A stretch of 64,000 bases of DNA from positions 83,979 through 147,978 of the forward strand of contig QHNH01000016.1 of assembly GCA_003218375.1 (NCBI GenBank). The letters are read 5' to 3'. Made by a program: the position numbers and the translations under genes. The DNA comes from Verrucomicrobiota bacterium (GTDB lineage Bacteria; Verrucomicrobiota; Verrucomicrobiia; Chthoniobacterales; UBA10450). This document shows positions 1 to 8,528 of this stretch, piece after piece (position 1 is the first letter of the stretch; each line of letters opens with the position of its first letter). The notes under the pieces are model-generated. The model did not search any database, had not been told where the DNA came from, and was given only the letters and a program-made list of their open reading frames with translations.

Positions 1-252
1 TGTTTGCAGAAGTGGGGCGCCGTCGTTGGTGGGGAGCAGCCATTGTTTCGAGTCGAGCATCTCGCGCGCGCCGCCGGCGAGCTGACCTTCGGCGCCGTCG
101 TAGAGATCGCCCCACGCTGCCGTGCCGATGTGGAGCATGGCGGTCAGGGCCAGAAGAAAAGCGAGGAGCGCGTGCCGGGTCGGCGGCGGGTGCAGGATTT
201 GGGGAGCGAGGAAAGTATCGTCGAGCGAAAGAGTCTGGGCGCCGGCGACCAT
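1..252 (-). CDS. ArnT-like membrane glycosyltransferase (GT83/PMT superfamily), N-terminal part
   Basis: Only the first 84 codons lie in the window; the frame stays open through base 1. The ATG at 252 follows the stop of the upstream thioesterase by six bases, so the two are probably co-transcribed. The protein starts with a short cytosolic stretch, then a hydrophobic segment (about residues 28-45). Next come acidic and Gly/Ala motifs (LYDGAEGQLAGGAREML and WLLPTNDGAPLLQ) typical of the first periplasmic loop of ArnT/dolichyl-phosphate mannosyltransferase-like enzymes. Such proteins move a sugar from a polyprenyl-phosphate carrier onto lipid A or another envelope acceptor. The donor and acceptor cannot be told from this fragment. 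Confidence 0.7.
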   Translation of the reverse strand, partial: MVAGAQTLSLDDTFLAPQILHPPPTRHALLAFLLALTAMLHIGTAAWGDLYDGAEGQLAGGAREMLDSKQWLLPTNDGAPLLQT

Positions 253-258
253 GTTTCC

Positions 259-681
259 TCAGGCAACATCGACGCGGTAGCGGTCCCAATCATCGGGGAC
301 GCGCAGCAGTTTCGCTTCCGGCATTTGGATAATCGCGAGCATCTGCCGGCATTCCGCGATCAGCGTTTCGTCGGCGGGACGAACAATTCTGAAAGCGCAC
401 CAGAAACGGACCCGCTCGAGACGATCGAGCCGGCCCTCGATCACAAGTTTGTCTCCCAGTTTCGCCGCGCGGCGATAATCGATCTCGGTGCGGACAACGA
501 CGGGATACCTTTTCGTTTCCGCCATTGCCGCAAGCCCGAGGCCGAGTTCTTCAGCGAGCAACGTGCGCGCGACTTCGATGAAACGCAGGTAAGCGATGTT
601 ATGGACGACGGCCGCGCAGTCCGTATCGAAAAACATCACCTGCACTTCGGTGCGGATCCGCGGCGCGTTTTCATTCAACAT
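259..681 (-). CDS. Acyl-CoA thioesterase, YbgC/4HBT hot-dog family
   Basis: A 140-residue single hot-dog domain protein, the usual length for the family. The N-terminal VQVMFFDTDCAAVVHNIAYL block matches the family signature, in which an Asp after the first strand and a following His/Asn-rich turn form the acyl-CoA thioesterase site. It probably hydrolyses an acyl-CoA or acyl-ACP; YbgC-type members associate with envelope and phospholipid metabolism. It is followed after six bases by the ArnT-like gene. The substrate is not predictable from sequence. Confidence 0.85.
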   Translation of the reverse strand: MLNENAPRIRTEVQVMFFDTDCAAVVHNIAYLRFIEVARTLLAEELGLGLAAMAETKRYPVVVRTEIDYRRAAKLGDKLVIEGRLDRLERVRFWCAFRIVRPADETLIAECRQMLAIIQMPEAKLLRVPDDWDRYRVDVA

Positions 682-790
682 CAGGAGGCAACTTAGCAGC
701 CGAGGATGGAGGATGGAAGATAGAGAATAGTGGCACGGGCATCTTGCCTATGGGGCCAGTGGGCGTCTCGCTCGTTTTCTTTTCCAACTT

Positions 791-1013
791 TTGGCGCTGA
801 GAGCGCGCTCTCATCCGAGCCTGGGGCATCGCCCCAGGAATTTGATTGTTTGATGAAGAAGCGCTGAAAGCGCGATTCAACGCATGGTTCGTCGTCGAGC
901 TCACAGCGTTGGGCGCTTGGATGAATCGCGCCTTCAGCGCTGATGGGTTTTGGTTGCTCGAATCCTGGGGCGTTGCCCCAGGCTGGCGATGAACGACGCG
1001 CCTTTGGCGCTAA
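791..1013. repeat. Nested paired-palindrome element in a 366-bp gene-free spacer
   Basis: The whole spacer 682-1047 has no credible gene. Its core is symmetric. Two copies of a CCTGGGGC..GCCCCAGG hairpin sit at 820-838 and 964-982. They flank an inner inverted pair: GCGCTGAAAGCGCGATTCA at 861-879 matches the reverse complement of 922-940 with one mismatch. The outer ends (791-807 and 997-1013) are a weaker inverted pair built on GGCGCT. It is a double-layered member of the paired inverted-repeat class seen in many spacers of this window. It could fold as one long stem or as several hairpins and may act as a bidirectional terminator between the converging transcripts. Function is inferred only. 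Confidence 0.7.
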
Positions 1014-1047
1014 TAAGAACCGGGCAAGTTGCCTGTGCGAGGAGATG

Positions 1048-2997
1048 TTAGTTCTCGGACGTGGCCGGATTGGAATGCGCGCGGGAAGTTTGCCACCGGT
1101 CGAGCTGCGCGGAAACAGCGGCGACAACTTCTTCGACGCTGACGGCTTTCATGCAGCGGAAATCGATGGGGCATTCGCGCAAGAAACAGGGACTGCATTC
1201 GACCTGATGCCGAAGAATGTCGTGACCAAGTCCCAGCGGCCCTGTTAGGCGCGGCTCGGTCGATCCGAAAACGGCGACAACCGGAACTCCGATGAGCGTG
1301 GCCAGGTGCATCGTGCCGGTGTCGTTCGTCAACAACAGCGCGCATTCACCGAGCTCGGCGGCGAGCTGGTCGAGAGTGGTTTGGCCGATTCGATTCAGGC
1401 AATGCGCGCCGAGGGTTGATTCAATGGCAGCACCTCGCTCCAAGTCGGCTGCTGTCCCGAAAAGGATCCATTGGATGGGGCGCTCCTCGGCGATCTTGAG
1501 CGCGACTTGCGCAAAGCGCTCGGGCAGCCAGCGCTTGGCCGGGCCGTATTCCGCACCGGGGCACAAACCCAGTTTCGCCGGCGCGCCGTTTGTTTTGATG
1601 CGCGGCAGAAACTTCCTGATTTCCGGCGCGGCGTCCGGCCCGCCGAGCTCGCGAGCCATGCGCAGATATCGGTAAACCTGATGCTGGATCGGGCCGCGCA
1701 CCGGTTCTTCGGTGACGATTTGATTCAGCAACCAGCGGCGGTGATGCCCGCGAAAACCGACGCGCCGTGGAATGCCGGCGAACCAGACTTCGAGGGCGGC
1801 GCGGAGCGAATTCGGAAAAAGGATCGCGACGTCGAACGGCTTCTCGCGCCGAATCGTCTGGACGACCGAAAAGAGCGAGCCCGGTTTCAGGGAAAGTACT
1901 TCATCGATATCAGGCACGAGCTTCCAGACGGAAGCGATTTTCTCCGGGGCCGCGATCGTGAGGTGGGCATCGGGCCGGCCCGCTTTGATCGCGCGCACCG
2001 CCGGCACCGTAATCACGCTGTCGCCGAGCCAGTTCGGAGCGCGGACGAGAATCCGGAACGGCTTCAAATTTTTCGCGGAGATTTCCGGCGGCACGTAGAC
2101 CCCGCGTTTGTAATGGGTGAGGAGAAAGTTCGGCCGCGGCGTTTTGAAACGATTGTGGACCCAGAGCCAATCCTCGGGTGCCCTCCGAATTTGCTGCTCG
2201 ATTATCGCATTTGCTTTCACGGTGATCGCGTTGACGGAGTCTCCCGGGGAATCAAGGCGCGGAGTAAAAACCATTCGCCACCGGGCCGGCCTCTCCGTGT
2301 GGATCGCCGCCGCCATGACTGTCGCGCCGGTTCGCTTCGCGAGCAGTCCAGGGAGCGCCGAGGTCGAGGCGAGCCTGCCGAAAAAAGGTGTCCAGAGGCC
2401 GTGATCGCCTGCGTGTTGGTCGGCAAAAATTCCAAGAACCCCGCCGGAGCGAAGCAACTCGATCGCCTTTTGAAATCCTTCGCTGCGATCAAATAACTCG
2501 GAGCCGGTCCGGGCTCGTCGTCGGCTGACATCCCGGTCGATGTAACGGTTTGCCAATCTCTGGTAAGGAGATCCAATCCGGCGGTAAGGCGCGTAATGAG
2601 GCACGAGCTGCGCAGCCAGTTCCCAGGTGCCAATGTGGTTGAGCAGCAGGACCACCGGTCGTCCGGCTTGCAGCTCGGTATGCAAAGCGTCGAGATTTTC
2701 GGCTTCGACATAGTGCGTGAGTTTTTCGAGCGGCATCGAAATCATCTTGAGGCTGGAAAGCAGGTTCGCGCTGAGGCATTGAAAATTCCGTCGGGCGATC
2801 CGACGCAATTCACGCGGCGACTTTTCATCGGCGAAGGCAATCTCCAGGTTGCGTCGCGCCAGACGGCGATATCGAGGCAGCAGCGCCCAGGCGCAAAAGC
2901 CGAGGAAATTTCCGATTGCGAACAAAGCGCGCACGGGAAGCGTGCTCGCGATGGCGGTGCCGGCGCGATACAAAAGATAAATGCAGAAGTCGAGCAT
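1048..2997 (-). CDS. Fused lipid A acyltransferase (LpxL/HtrB-like) and heptosyltransferase II (WaaF-like)
   Basis: One 649-residue frame holds two LPS enzymes. Residues 1-290 are an LpxL/LpxM-type acyltransferase with an N-terminal hydrophobic segment and the catalytic H-x4-E motif (NHIGTWE, H121/E126); this would add a secondary acyl chain to lipid A. Residues about 315-640 are a GT9 ADP-heptose:LPS heptosyltransferase. It opens with ILVRAPNWLGDSVITVPAVR and carries the donor-site block TNDTGTMHLATLIGVPVVAVFG and a Cys-rich C-terminal motif. The enzymes are normally separate proteins of about 300 and 350 residues, so this is a natural fusion that couples lipid A acylation to inner-core assembly at the inner membrane. 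No stop or frame change lies between the halves. Confidence 0.9.
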   Translation of the reverse strand: MLDFCIYLLYRAGTAIASTLPVRALFAIGNFLGFCAWALLPRYRRLARRNLEIAFADEKSPRELRRIARRNFQCLSANLLSSLKMISMPLEKLTHYVEAENLDALHTELQAGRPVVLLLNHIGTWELAAQLVPHYAPYRRIGSPYQRLANRYIDRDVSRRRARTGSELFDRSEGFQKAIELLRSGGVLGIFADQHAGDHGLWTPFFGRLASTSALPGLLAKRTGATVMAAAIHTERPARWRMVFTPRLDSPGDSVNAITVKANAIIEQQIRRAPEDWLWVHNRFKTPRPNFLLTHYKRGVYVPPEISAKNLKPFRILVRAPNWLGDSVITVPAVRAIKAGRPDAHLTIAAPEKIASVWKLVPDIDEVLSLKPGSLFSVVQTIRREKPFDVAILFPNSLRAALEVWFAGIPRRVGFRGHHRRWLLNQIVTEEPVRGPIQHQVYRYLRMARELGGPDAAPEIRKFLPRIKTNGAPAKLGLCPGAEYGPAKRWLPERFAQVALKIAEERPIQWILFGTAADLERGAAIESTLGAHCLNRIGQTTLDQLAAELGECALLLTNDTGTMHLATLIGVPVVAVFGSTEPRLTGPLGLGHDILRHQVECSPCFLRECPIDFRCMKAVSVEEVVAAVSAQLDRWQTSRAHSNPATSEN

Positions 2998-3066
2998 GCA
3001 GGAGCAGCGAGCCGGCGGATTCGCGCCGAAGCGTAAATTTGCCTGCGCCGCGCTTCAATCAATATA

Positions 3067-5496
3067 ATGTCGGGTGTGCTGCGGCCGCGCTCCCAATCTC
3101 TGCCATCCGGTTTCGCCCAATTAGTGGTCCAACGATTTGGGCGCGGCCCGTTCCTGGTCGTTGGCGTCGAACGCGATGAGCTGGAACGGCAGTTTCGCGC
3201 GGCCGAGACCACCGCGGCCGTATTCGTTTCCGTAAGCGACCTGCCGCCGGCTTCGTCGCAAAACGGAGTCACGGCGCGCGCCGGCCTGGCGATCTGGTTT
3301 TATCCGCGCGACAACGCGGGGGACGCGCACGCGGCCCAGGCGCTCGCCGCGGCGGCGGAAAACGTCCTGCTCGTGCCCGAGCCGGGGGTCGAGAGTGCGG
3401 TCCGGCGCCCGGAGCTGGTGCGCTGTTTTGCCGAAGCGGGTCTGCTCCCGGATTACGATTGCGACCTGGGTTCCCTGGAGCCAGGCGCGCTTCGACTTGT
3501 CCGGGCGGTCCCGGAGTCTGTGCAAGCGCTGGTGCCGGCTGTGGAATCGGCTTTTGCCCGGATCCAGCGGCAGGTCCACGGATTGGAGCGGAGCTTGCGC
3601 ACCCGAATGTCGGAACTGGAGGCGGCCGATCATCACATCTCGAAGTTGGAGGAGAAACTTCTCAAGCTGAAAGAAGCGAAACAGCAGCTCAAGCAGTTGA
3701 AGGCCGAGAAACAGGCGCTGCGCAAATCCCCGGAGCGCAAGGTCGGCCAGGTCCTGCTGGCACCCTATTTGTTGCCGAAGAGATTGGTGCGCGGAATCCG
3801 GAAACGATTTCCGAAAGGCGCGAAGTCCGCGCGCGGGTCGAAAACGCCGAGCGAATATCAGATCTGGTTCGAGACGCATCGCACCCCGGCCGCGGATTTC
3901 CCCCGGCTCCGCGAGCAAATGCGCGCTTTCGCTTACCGGCCGTGTGTCAGCATCATCACGCCGGTTTTCAACACGCCGTTGCCCTGGCTGGAAGAGTGCG
4001 TTCAATCCGTTCTGAATCAGGTTTACGACCAGTGGGAGTTGATCCTGATCGACGACAATTCCGACGACGCCGAATTATTAAAATTCCTTCCGGAACTGGC
4101 GGCGCGCGATCCGCGAATCGTCCTGGCCAGGATCGAAAAGAGAGGGGGCATTTCCGCGGCGTCGAACCGCGGGCTGGAATTGGCGAAAGGCGAGTGGATC
4201 GGCTTCCTCGATCATGACGACCTCCTCGAACCCGACGCTTTGTTTCAACACGTGAAATGGCTCCAGAATCATCACGACGCGGATTTGATTTACTCCGACG
4301 AAGACAAGCTCACCGAGGAAGGGCTCGACGCGCCGATCTTTAAACCTGATTGGTCGCCCGATTATTTTCTTTCCTGTAATTACATTTGCCACTTCACCCT
4401 GATCCGCGCGGAAGTGCTGCAGGAGGTCGGAGGGTTTCGCTCGGAATTCGATGGCGCCCAGGATTACGACCTTTTTTTGCGCGTGATCGAGCGCACCACG
4501 CGGATCGATCACATTCCGCGCATTCTTTATCACTGGCGCCGGAGCCGCGCTTCCACGGCCGATAACATCCGGCGCAAGCCGGGCTCACTCGAAACGGGAC
4601 GGCTCGCTTTGGAAGCGCATCTCGAGCGGCAGGCCGCGCGCGGACACGTGACGGTGGACTGGCGGACGCACGCTTACTGGATCAAACGCGATCTGGCCGA
4701 GCCGAAACCGATTTCGATCATCATTCCGGTGCGCGACCGGGTGGAGCTGCTGGCGCGTTGCCTGCAAAGCATCACCCGCGAGACCACCTATGCGCCGTAT
4801 GAGATCGTGATCGTCGACAACGACAGCCAGACCGAAGAGGCGCGCGCCTACTTGTCGGGACTCAAGCATCGCGTCCTGAATTACAGCGGTCCGTTTAATT
4901 ATTCCGCGATCAACAATTTTGCCGTCGAGCAAACCGACAGCCCGTGGCTCTTGTTCTTGAACAACCACACGGAAGTGATCGACGGCGACTGGCTCGCGAC
5001 CATGGCGGAGCATATCCAGCGGCCGGAAGTGGGCGCAGTCGGCCCGCGGCTGCTTTATCCGGACGACACCGTGCAACACGGCGGCATCGTCGTCGGCGTC
5101 GGTGGGATCGCGGAGCATGCCTTCCGCGGGTTTCCGGCGGAAGCGCCCGGGGTTTGCCGGCAACTTCAGGTAACGCGGAACTATAGCGCCGTCACGGGCG
5201 CGTGCCTGCTCACGCGGCGCGACGTGTTCAATAAAGTCCACGGCTTCGACGAGGAGCGGCTCCCAGTTACTTTCAGCGATGTCGATCTGTGCCTGAAGAT
5301 TCGCCGGGCCGGGTATCTCGTGGTTTACACGCCGTTCGCGCGGCTTTATCACCATGAATCGGGGACGCGCCGCCGCACGGTCGAGCCGATGGAAACCGGA
5401 GTGATGCGGGAACGCTGGGCCGCGGTGCTCGATGACGATCCGTATTACAACCCAAATCTTTCTCGTGAGCGCGCCGATTTCTCGTTAGGCAAATAA
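3067..5496 (+). CDS. Two-domain family 2 glycosyltransferase with N-terminal coiled coil
   Basis: An 809-residue protein divergent from the acyltransferase fusion. Residues 1-130 look like a worn-down methyltransferase-like region, and residues about 165-225 are a Lys/Leu/Glu-rich coiled coil. Two GT-A domains follow. The first (about 295-540) has VSIITPVFNT, an HDDLLEPDAL metal-binding segment, YSDEDKL and QDYDLFLR, all intact. The second (about 560-790) begins with ISIIIPVRDR, but its expected NND motif reads NNH (His634, codon CAC at 4966-4968). Such tandem GT2 proteins build surface polysaccharide or O-antigen. The second domain may be impaired or use another metal arrangement. The sugar specificity is unknown. 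Confidence 0.88.
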   Translation: MSGVLRPRSQSLPSGFAQLVVQRFGRGPFLVVGVERDELERQFRAAETTAAVFVSVSDLPPASSQNGVTARAGLAIWFYPRDNAGDAHAAQALAAAAENVLLVPEPGVESAVRRPELVRCFAEAGLLPDYDCDLGSLEPGALRLVRAVPESVQALVPAVESAFARIQRQVHGLERSLRTRMSELEAADHHISKLEEKLLKLKEAKQQLKQLKAEKQALRKSPERKVGQVLLAPYLLPKRLVRGIRKRFPKGAKSARGSKTPSEYQIWFETHRTPAADFPRLREQMRAFAYRPCVSIITPVFNTPLPWLEECVQSVLNQVYDQWELILIDDNSDDAELLKFLPELAARDPRIVLARIEKRGGISAASNRGLELAKGEWIGFLDHDDLLEPDALFQHVKWLQNHHDADLIYSDEDKLTEEGLDAPIFKPDWSPDYFLSCNYICHFTLIRAEVLQEVGGFRSEFDGAQDYDLFLRVIERTTRIDHIPRILYHWRRSRASTADNIRRKPGSLETGRLALEAHLERQAARGHVTVDWRTHAYWIKRDLAEPKPISIIIPVRDRVELLARCLQSITRETTYAPYEIVIVDNDSQTEEARAYLSGLKHRVLNYSGPFNYSAINNFAVEQTDSPWLLFLNNHTEVIDGDWLATMAEHIQRPEVGAVGPRLLYPDDTVQHGGIVVGVGGIAEHAFRGFPAEAPGVCRQLQVTRNYSAVTGACLLTRRDVFNKVHGFDEERLPVTFSDVDLCLKIRRAGYLVVYTPFARLYHHESGTRRRTVEPMETGVMRERWAAVLDDDPYYNPNLSRERADFSLGK

Positions 5497-5514
5497 GAGG
5501 CTAGATTTTTTTTC

Positions 5515-6258
5515 ATGGGAAAACAGGACAAGGAACTTTGGCAGGGACTAACCGCGGAAGCGCAAAAGGCCCTGGTCATGCGCGATTACGCGCCGCAATC
5601 TTTCGCGGACCGATTAGCCGGGGCCGGAATCGAAGCCGGCAAGCTCGCGTCCGCCGATCGCACTACTGCCGAGAACCGCGAAGTCTGGATTCCGGGCGTC
5701 GAGATTTTTCCGCGCCCGATTCATTTTCAACGGCATCGCGGCGTCTTCGGCGAATTCGTCCGGCGCGATGATGGGGTGCTCCAGCGCATCGGGTTTTGGC
5801 CGGCCCAATGGGCTAACGCGCGGATGTTCGCGCAGACCGCGAAAGGCTTTCACGTTCATCCCCCGAGCATCCCGGACGGAACGAAACCGGAAGATTGGAT
5901 GCGCCGCCTGTTCATCGATGAGCCGGAAAATTACGCGCTGCGGCGTTACGCCCACGAACAATGGGACGTGATGTTTTTCGTCCAGGGCGTCGCCGAGATG
6001 ATCCTGCGCGATGTGCGCGCCGGATTGCCCACGCGGACCATGCGCTTCTTTGTCGATGGCGATAATCATCCCGGCGCGAATAACGTCGGGATCGTGGTGC
6101 CGCCGGGGATCGCGCACGCCATTCGGGTCGAAGGTTCCGAGGACGTGATCATGGTTTACGGAACGAGCACCTCGTTTCACCCCGAGTTCGAAGGCCGCAT
6201 CGCGAGTGAAATTGAAACGGCCGCGCTGCCGGAATCGTGGCAAACGTTTTTGGATTAA
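5515..6258 (+). CDS. Cupin protein related to dTDP-4-dehydrorhamnose 3,5-epimerase
   Basis: A 247-residue protein starting 18 bases after the glycosyltransferase and probably in the same transcript. The central part resembles RmlC: GVFGEFVR, RIGFWPAQWANARMF, then KGFHVHPP with a catalytic-type His. A second beta-barrel stretch ends in PPGIAHAIRVEG. RmlC enzymes invert C3 and C5 of a keto-sugar nucleotide during rhamnose synthesis, which would suit its place beside a polysaccharide glycosyltransferase. Length and motifs differ enough from true RmlC (about 185 residues) that a related sugar-nucleotide isomerase role is safer than naming rhamnose synthesis. Confidence 0.75.
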   Translation: MGKQDKELWQGLTAEAQKALVMRDYAPQSFADRLAGAGIEAGKLASADRTTAENREVWIPGVEIFPRPIHFQRHRGVFGEFVRRDDGVLQRIGFWPAQWANARMFAQTAKGFHVHPPSIPDGTKPEDWMRRLFIDEPENYALRRYAHEQWDVMFFVQGVAEMILRDVRAGLPTRTMRFFVDGDNHPGANNVGIVVPPGIAHAIRVEGSEDVIMVYGTSTSFHPEFEGRIASEIETAALPESWQTFLD

Positions 6259-6342
6259 TCTGGAAACCAGGAAGCCAGAAAGAAGCGAAATTCTGATGCC
6301 ATTTTTTTGACTAGGTTTATTCCTGGGTTCATGGCTTCCAGA
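6259..6342. repeat. Paired inverted element, CCAGGAA-type arms
   Basis: The left arm (6259-6281, TCTGGAAACCAGGAAGCCAG) is built from short near-repeats. It is matched imperfectly in reverse complement by the right arm at 6320-6342, with about 38 bases of AT-rich spacer between. It sits directly after the stop of the cupin gene and before the methyltransferase. The right arm is followed by an eight-T run, so it could end transcription. Confidence 0.6.
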
Positions 6343-6362
6343 TTATTTTTTTTCGTGCTTCT

Positions 6363-7079
6363 ATGATCGGTCGTTCTATGAAGCGAAGCTTCAACCCGGC
6401 GGAACCAGAATTGATGGATCGACCGCAACCGGTCACTCCGGAATTGGAGAGCGACCTGCGAAACATCCGCCAGCTCAACCGCTATTTCGGCAGCTACCGG
6501 TTGATCGAGCATTTCCTGCGGCGCTGGATCCAACCGCGGAGTCGAATGCGAATTCTGGATTTGGCGACTGGTTCCGGCGATATTCCACGGCTGGTGGTTG
6601 ATTTTGCCCGAAGCGCCGGCGCGGAGATAACCGTGGACGCGGTCGATCAACAGCCATCCACTTTGGAAATCGCTCGAAGCCTGAGCGGCGAGTATCCCGA
6701 GATCGAATTCCTCGAAGGCGACGTCCTGTCGTTCGGAGAAGAAACGTATGATGTCGTGGTTTGTTCGCTCGCCCTCCATCATTTTGAGGAGAATGCAGCG
6801 GTGGAGTTGCTGAAGCGCTGCCGCACGCTTTCAAAAAGATACGTGCTCGTGTCCGACCTTCGTCGTGGGTTTCTTGCCACGATGGGCGCCTACTTACTGA
6901 CCGCTCTGGTGTTCCGCGAATCCATGACCCGGACCGACGCGCGCCTCTCCGCCGCACGCGCCTTTTCCTTTCGCGAATTTAGATCGCTCGCGGAACGCGC
7001 CGGCTGGAGAAATTTCGGCCACCGCAAATTCGCCTTCGCGCGCCAGGCCCTCTGGCTCGAGCCGGCATCGGTTGTCTGA
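6363..7079 (+). CDS. Class I SAM-dependent methyltransferase
   Basis: A 238-residue Rossmann-fold methyltransferase. Motif I is LDLATGSGD (residues 65-73), followed by an acidic DAVDQQP strand end that holds the SAM ribose. VVVCSLALHHF around residue 140 is motif IV, and the C-terminal part has the usual beta 6-7 strands. It resembles small-molecule or lipid methyltransferases of the UbiE/Methyltransf_25 type. Another ATG lies at 6378 and neither start has a clear ribosome-binding site. The substrate is unknown. It is the last gene of ordinary base composition before the AT-richer island. Confidence 0.78.
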   Translation: MIGRSMKRSFNPAEPELMDRPQPVTPELESDLRNIRQLNRYFGSYRLIEHFLRRWIQPRSRMRILDLATGSGDIPRLVVDFARSAGAEITVDAVDQQPSTLEIARSLSGEYPEIEFLEGDVLSFGEETYDVVVCSLALHHFEENAAVELLKRCRTLSKRYVLVSDLRRGFLATMGAYLLTALVFRESMTRTDARLSAARAFSFREFRSLAERAGWRNFGHRKFAFARQALWLEPASVV

Positions 7080-7361
7080 TTTCATCTCGGATCTCGGACC
7101 TTTTTCCTCTGGAAAAAGCTTCCTTCCCCAGCTAAGAACCACGCGTTCCCTTATGACGTCCTTTTTCAATCCGCCCTTCAACGACTCCGGCTGGTTCCGC
7201 AAAGGCGGGGCCGCGCGGTGGGAGTTTGGCCTTCCAGCCTGCCTTTGGTTCCCTTCTTGGGATAAAGGCGAACACGTCCTGCGTCGGCGGAGAGGATTGA
7301 GAAAGGTCTCGCCCCGATTTCGTCGAACGGAAGCGTTACTGCGTCTCCCTCCCGAAGAACT
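7080..7361. other. Gene-free spacer at the left edge of the defence island
   Basis: No ORF here has recognisable protein character. A frame from 7072 to 7368 encodes a Pro/Arg/Trp-rich product unlike any family I know. The first part is GC-rich like the flanking chromosome, and the AT-richer island begins with the methylase. I found no tRNA, integrase or clear direct repeat that would mark an attachment site. The promoter of the restriction operon must lie here but no strong -35/-10 pair is obvious. Confidence 0.5.
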
Positions 7362-8528
7362 ATGTTAGACGTTGAATTATTCGCCGGCGGAGGTGGAATG
7401 GCCGTTGGGCTACGGGCCGCGGGATTCTATCCAGCGACTCTGTATGAGCGCGATCAGCAATCATGCGCAACTCTGCGATATAACCTTGGTGCAGCAAAAC
7501 CGACATTGATCGGGACGGTTAACGAGCAGCACATTGAAAAATTTCTGTGGGACTCCTCGAGCGAAGAAGTTCGGTTGCTAGCAGCGGGAACGCCGTGTCA
7601 GCCATTTAGCTTGGGAGGGAGTCACAAGGCACATGACGATCCGCGGAATCTTTTTCCAGACTTGCTACGCGTCGCGCGGTTGACGAGACCGCGCGCTGTC
7701 TTGGTCGAGAACGTACGCGGTCTTATTAGACCGTTATTCCGTTCATATTTCGAATATGTGTTACGGCAACTCGAATGCCCTTCCATTGCACCACGCCCTG
7801 GCGAGCGATGGTTCAGTCACGACGTGCGAATCCGAGAATGCCAGGTGTCGCTAGGTTACGAGCCAGAGTACCGCGTAGAGTATCACTCGCTCGATGCAGC
7901 TGACTTCGGTGTTCCACAGCGCCGATTTCGTGTATTTATCGTTGCGCTGAGAAGAGAATTTGGCGCGTTCGACTTTCCAAAGCCGACTCACTCGCGAGTC
8001 GCGCTGGTTGCCAGCAAGCAAACCGGAGAATACTGGGATTTGCACGAGGTTCCAAAACGTCAGCGCGAGCACGTTGAAGCAGCTCTTCCACTCAACGGTA
8101 CATCTTCGACGGTGCCTTGGATCACCGTGCGACAAGCATTAAAGGACCTGCCTAAGCCAACCAACAAAGAAAGCAACGCGTGGATGAACCATTGGATTAT
8201 CGACGGCGCGCGTACGTACGGCGGCCACAGTGGCAGTTCGTTGGATTGGCCGTCGAAGACCATTAAGGCCGGTGTACATGGCGTTCCCGGGGGCGAAAAC
8301 ACACTGATCGACTCTACTGGAAGATTCCGCTATTACACGTTGCGAGAGGCTGCACGACTACAGACTTTTCCAGATAATCATTTTTTCTCTGGCGCTCGAA
8401 TCCACGTGACGCGGCAAATTGGGAACGCAGTTCCCTGTGTTCTAGCCACAATACTAGGTAGAGCTTTACATCCACTTATCAGTCGCAATCCAAAGGATAA
8501 CTATACGACCAATGCCAACACACACTAA
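7362..8528 (+). CDS. DNA cytosine-5 methyltransferase of a restriction system
   Basis: A 388-residue C5 methylase with the motifs in canonical order. Motif I is FAGGGGM (7-13), motif IV GTPCQPFS with catalytic Cys79, motif VI ENVRG (116-120), motif VIII QRRFR (186-190), motif IX YYTLREAARLQTFPD (324-338) and motif X QIGNAVP (352-358). The region between VIII and IX, about 130 residues, is the target-recognition domain. It would methylate cytosine to mark self DNA. It heads a tightly packed operon and its end overlaps the GHKL ATPase gene by 17 bases. Base use is AT-richer than the flanks, which suggests transfer. The recognition sequence is not predictable. Confidence 0.95.
   Translation: MLDVELFAGGGGMAVGLRAAGFYPATLYERDQQSCATLRYNLGAAKPTLIGTVNEQHIEKFLWDSSSEEVRLLAAGTPCQPFSLGGSHKAHDDPRNLFPDLLRVARLTRPRAVLVENVRGLIRPLFRSYFEYVLRQLECPSIAPRPGERWFSHDVRIRECQVSLGYEPEYRVEYHSLDAADFGVPQRRFRVFIVALRREFGAFDFPKPTHSRVALVASKQTGEYWDLHEVPKRQREHVEAALPLNGTSSTVPWITVRQALKDLPKPTNKESNAWMNHWIIDGARTYGGHSGSSLDWPSKTIKAGVHGVPGGENTLIDSTGRFRYYTLREAARLQTFPDNHFFSGARIHVTRQIGNAVPCVLATILGRALHPLISRNPKDNYTTNANTH

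Noticed and set aside
1471-2496. 341-residue plus-strand frame
   Set aside because: Antisense to the acyltransferase-heptosyltransferase fusion, whose motifs are clear; GC-rich DNA keeps antisense frames open.
7072-7368. 98-residue open frame before the methylase
   Set aside because: Low-complexity Pro/Arg/Trp product, overlaps both flanking genes and has no family resemblance.
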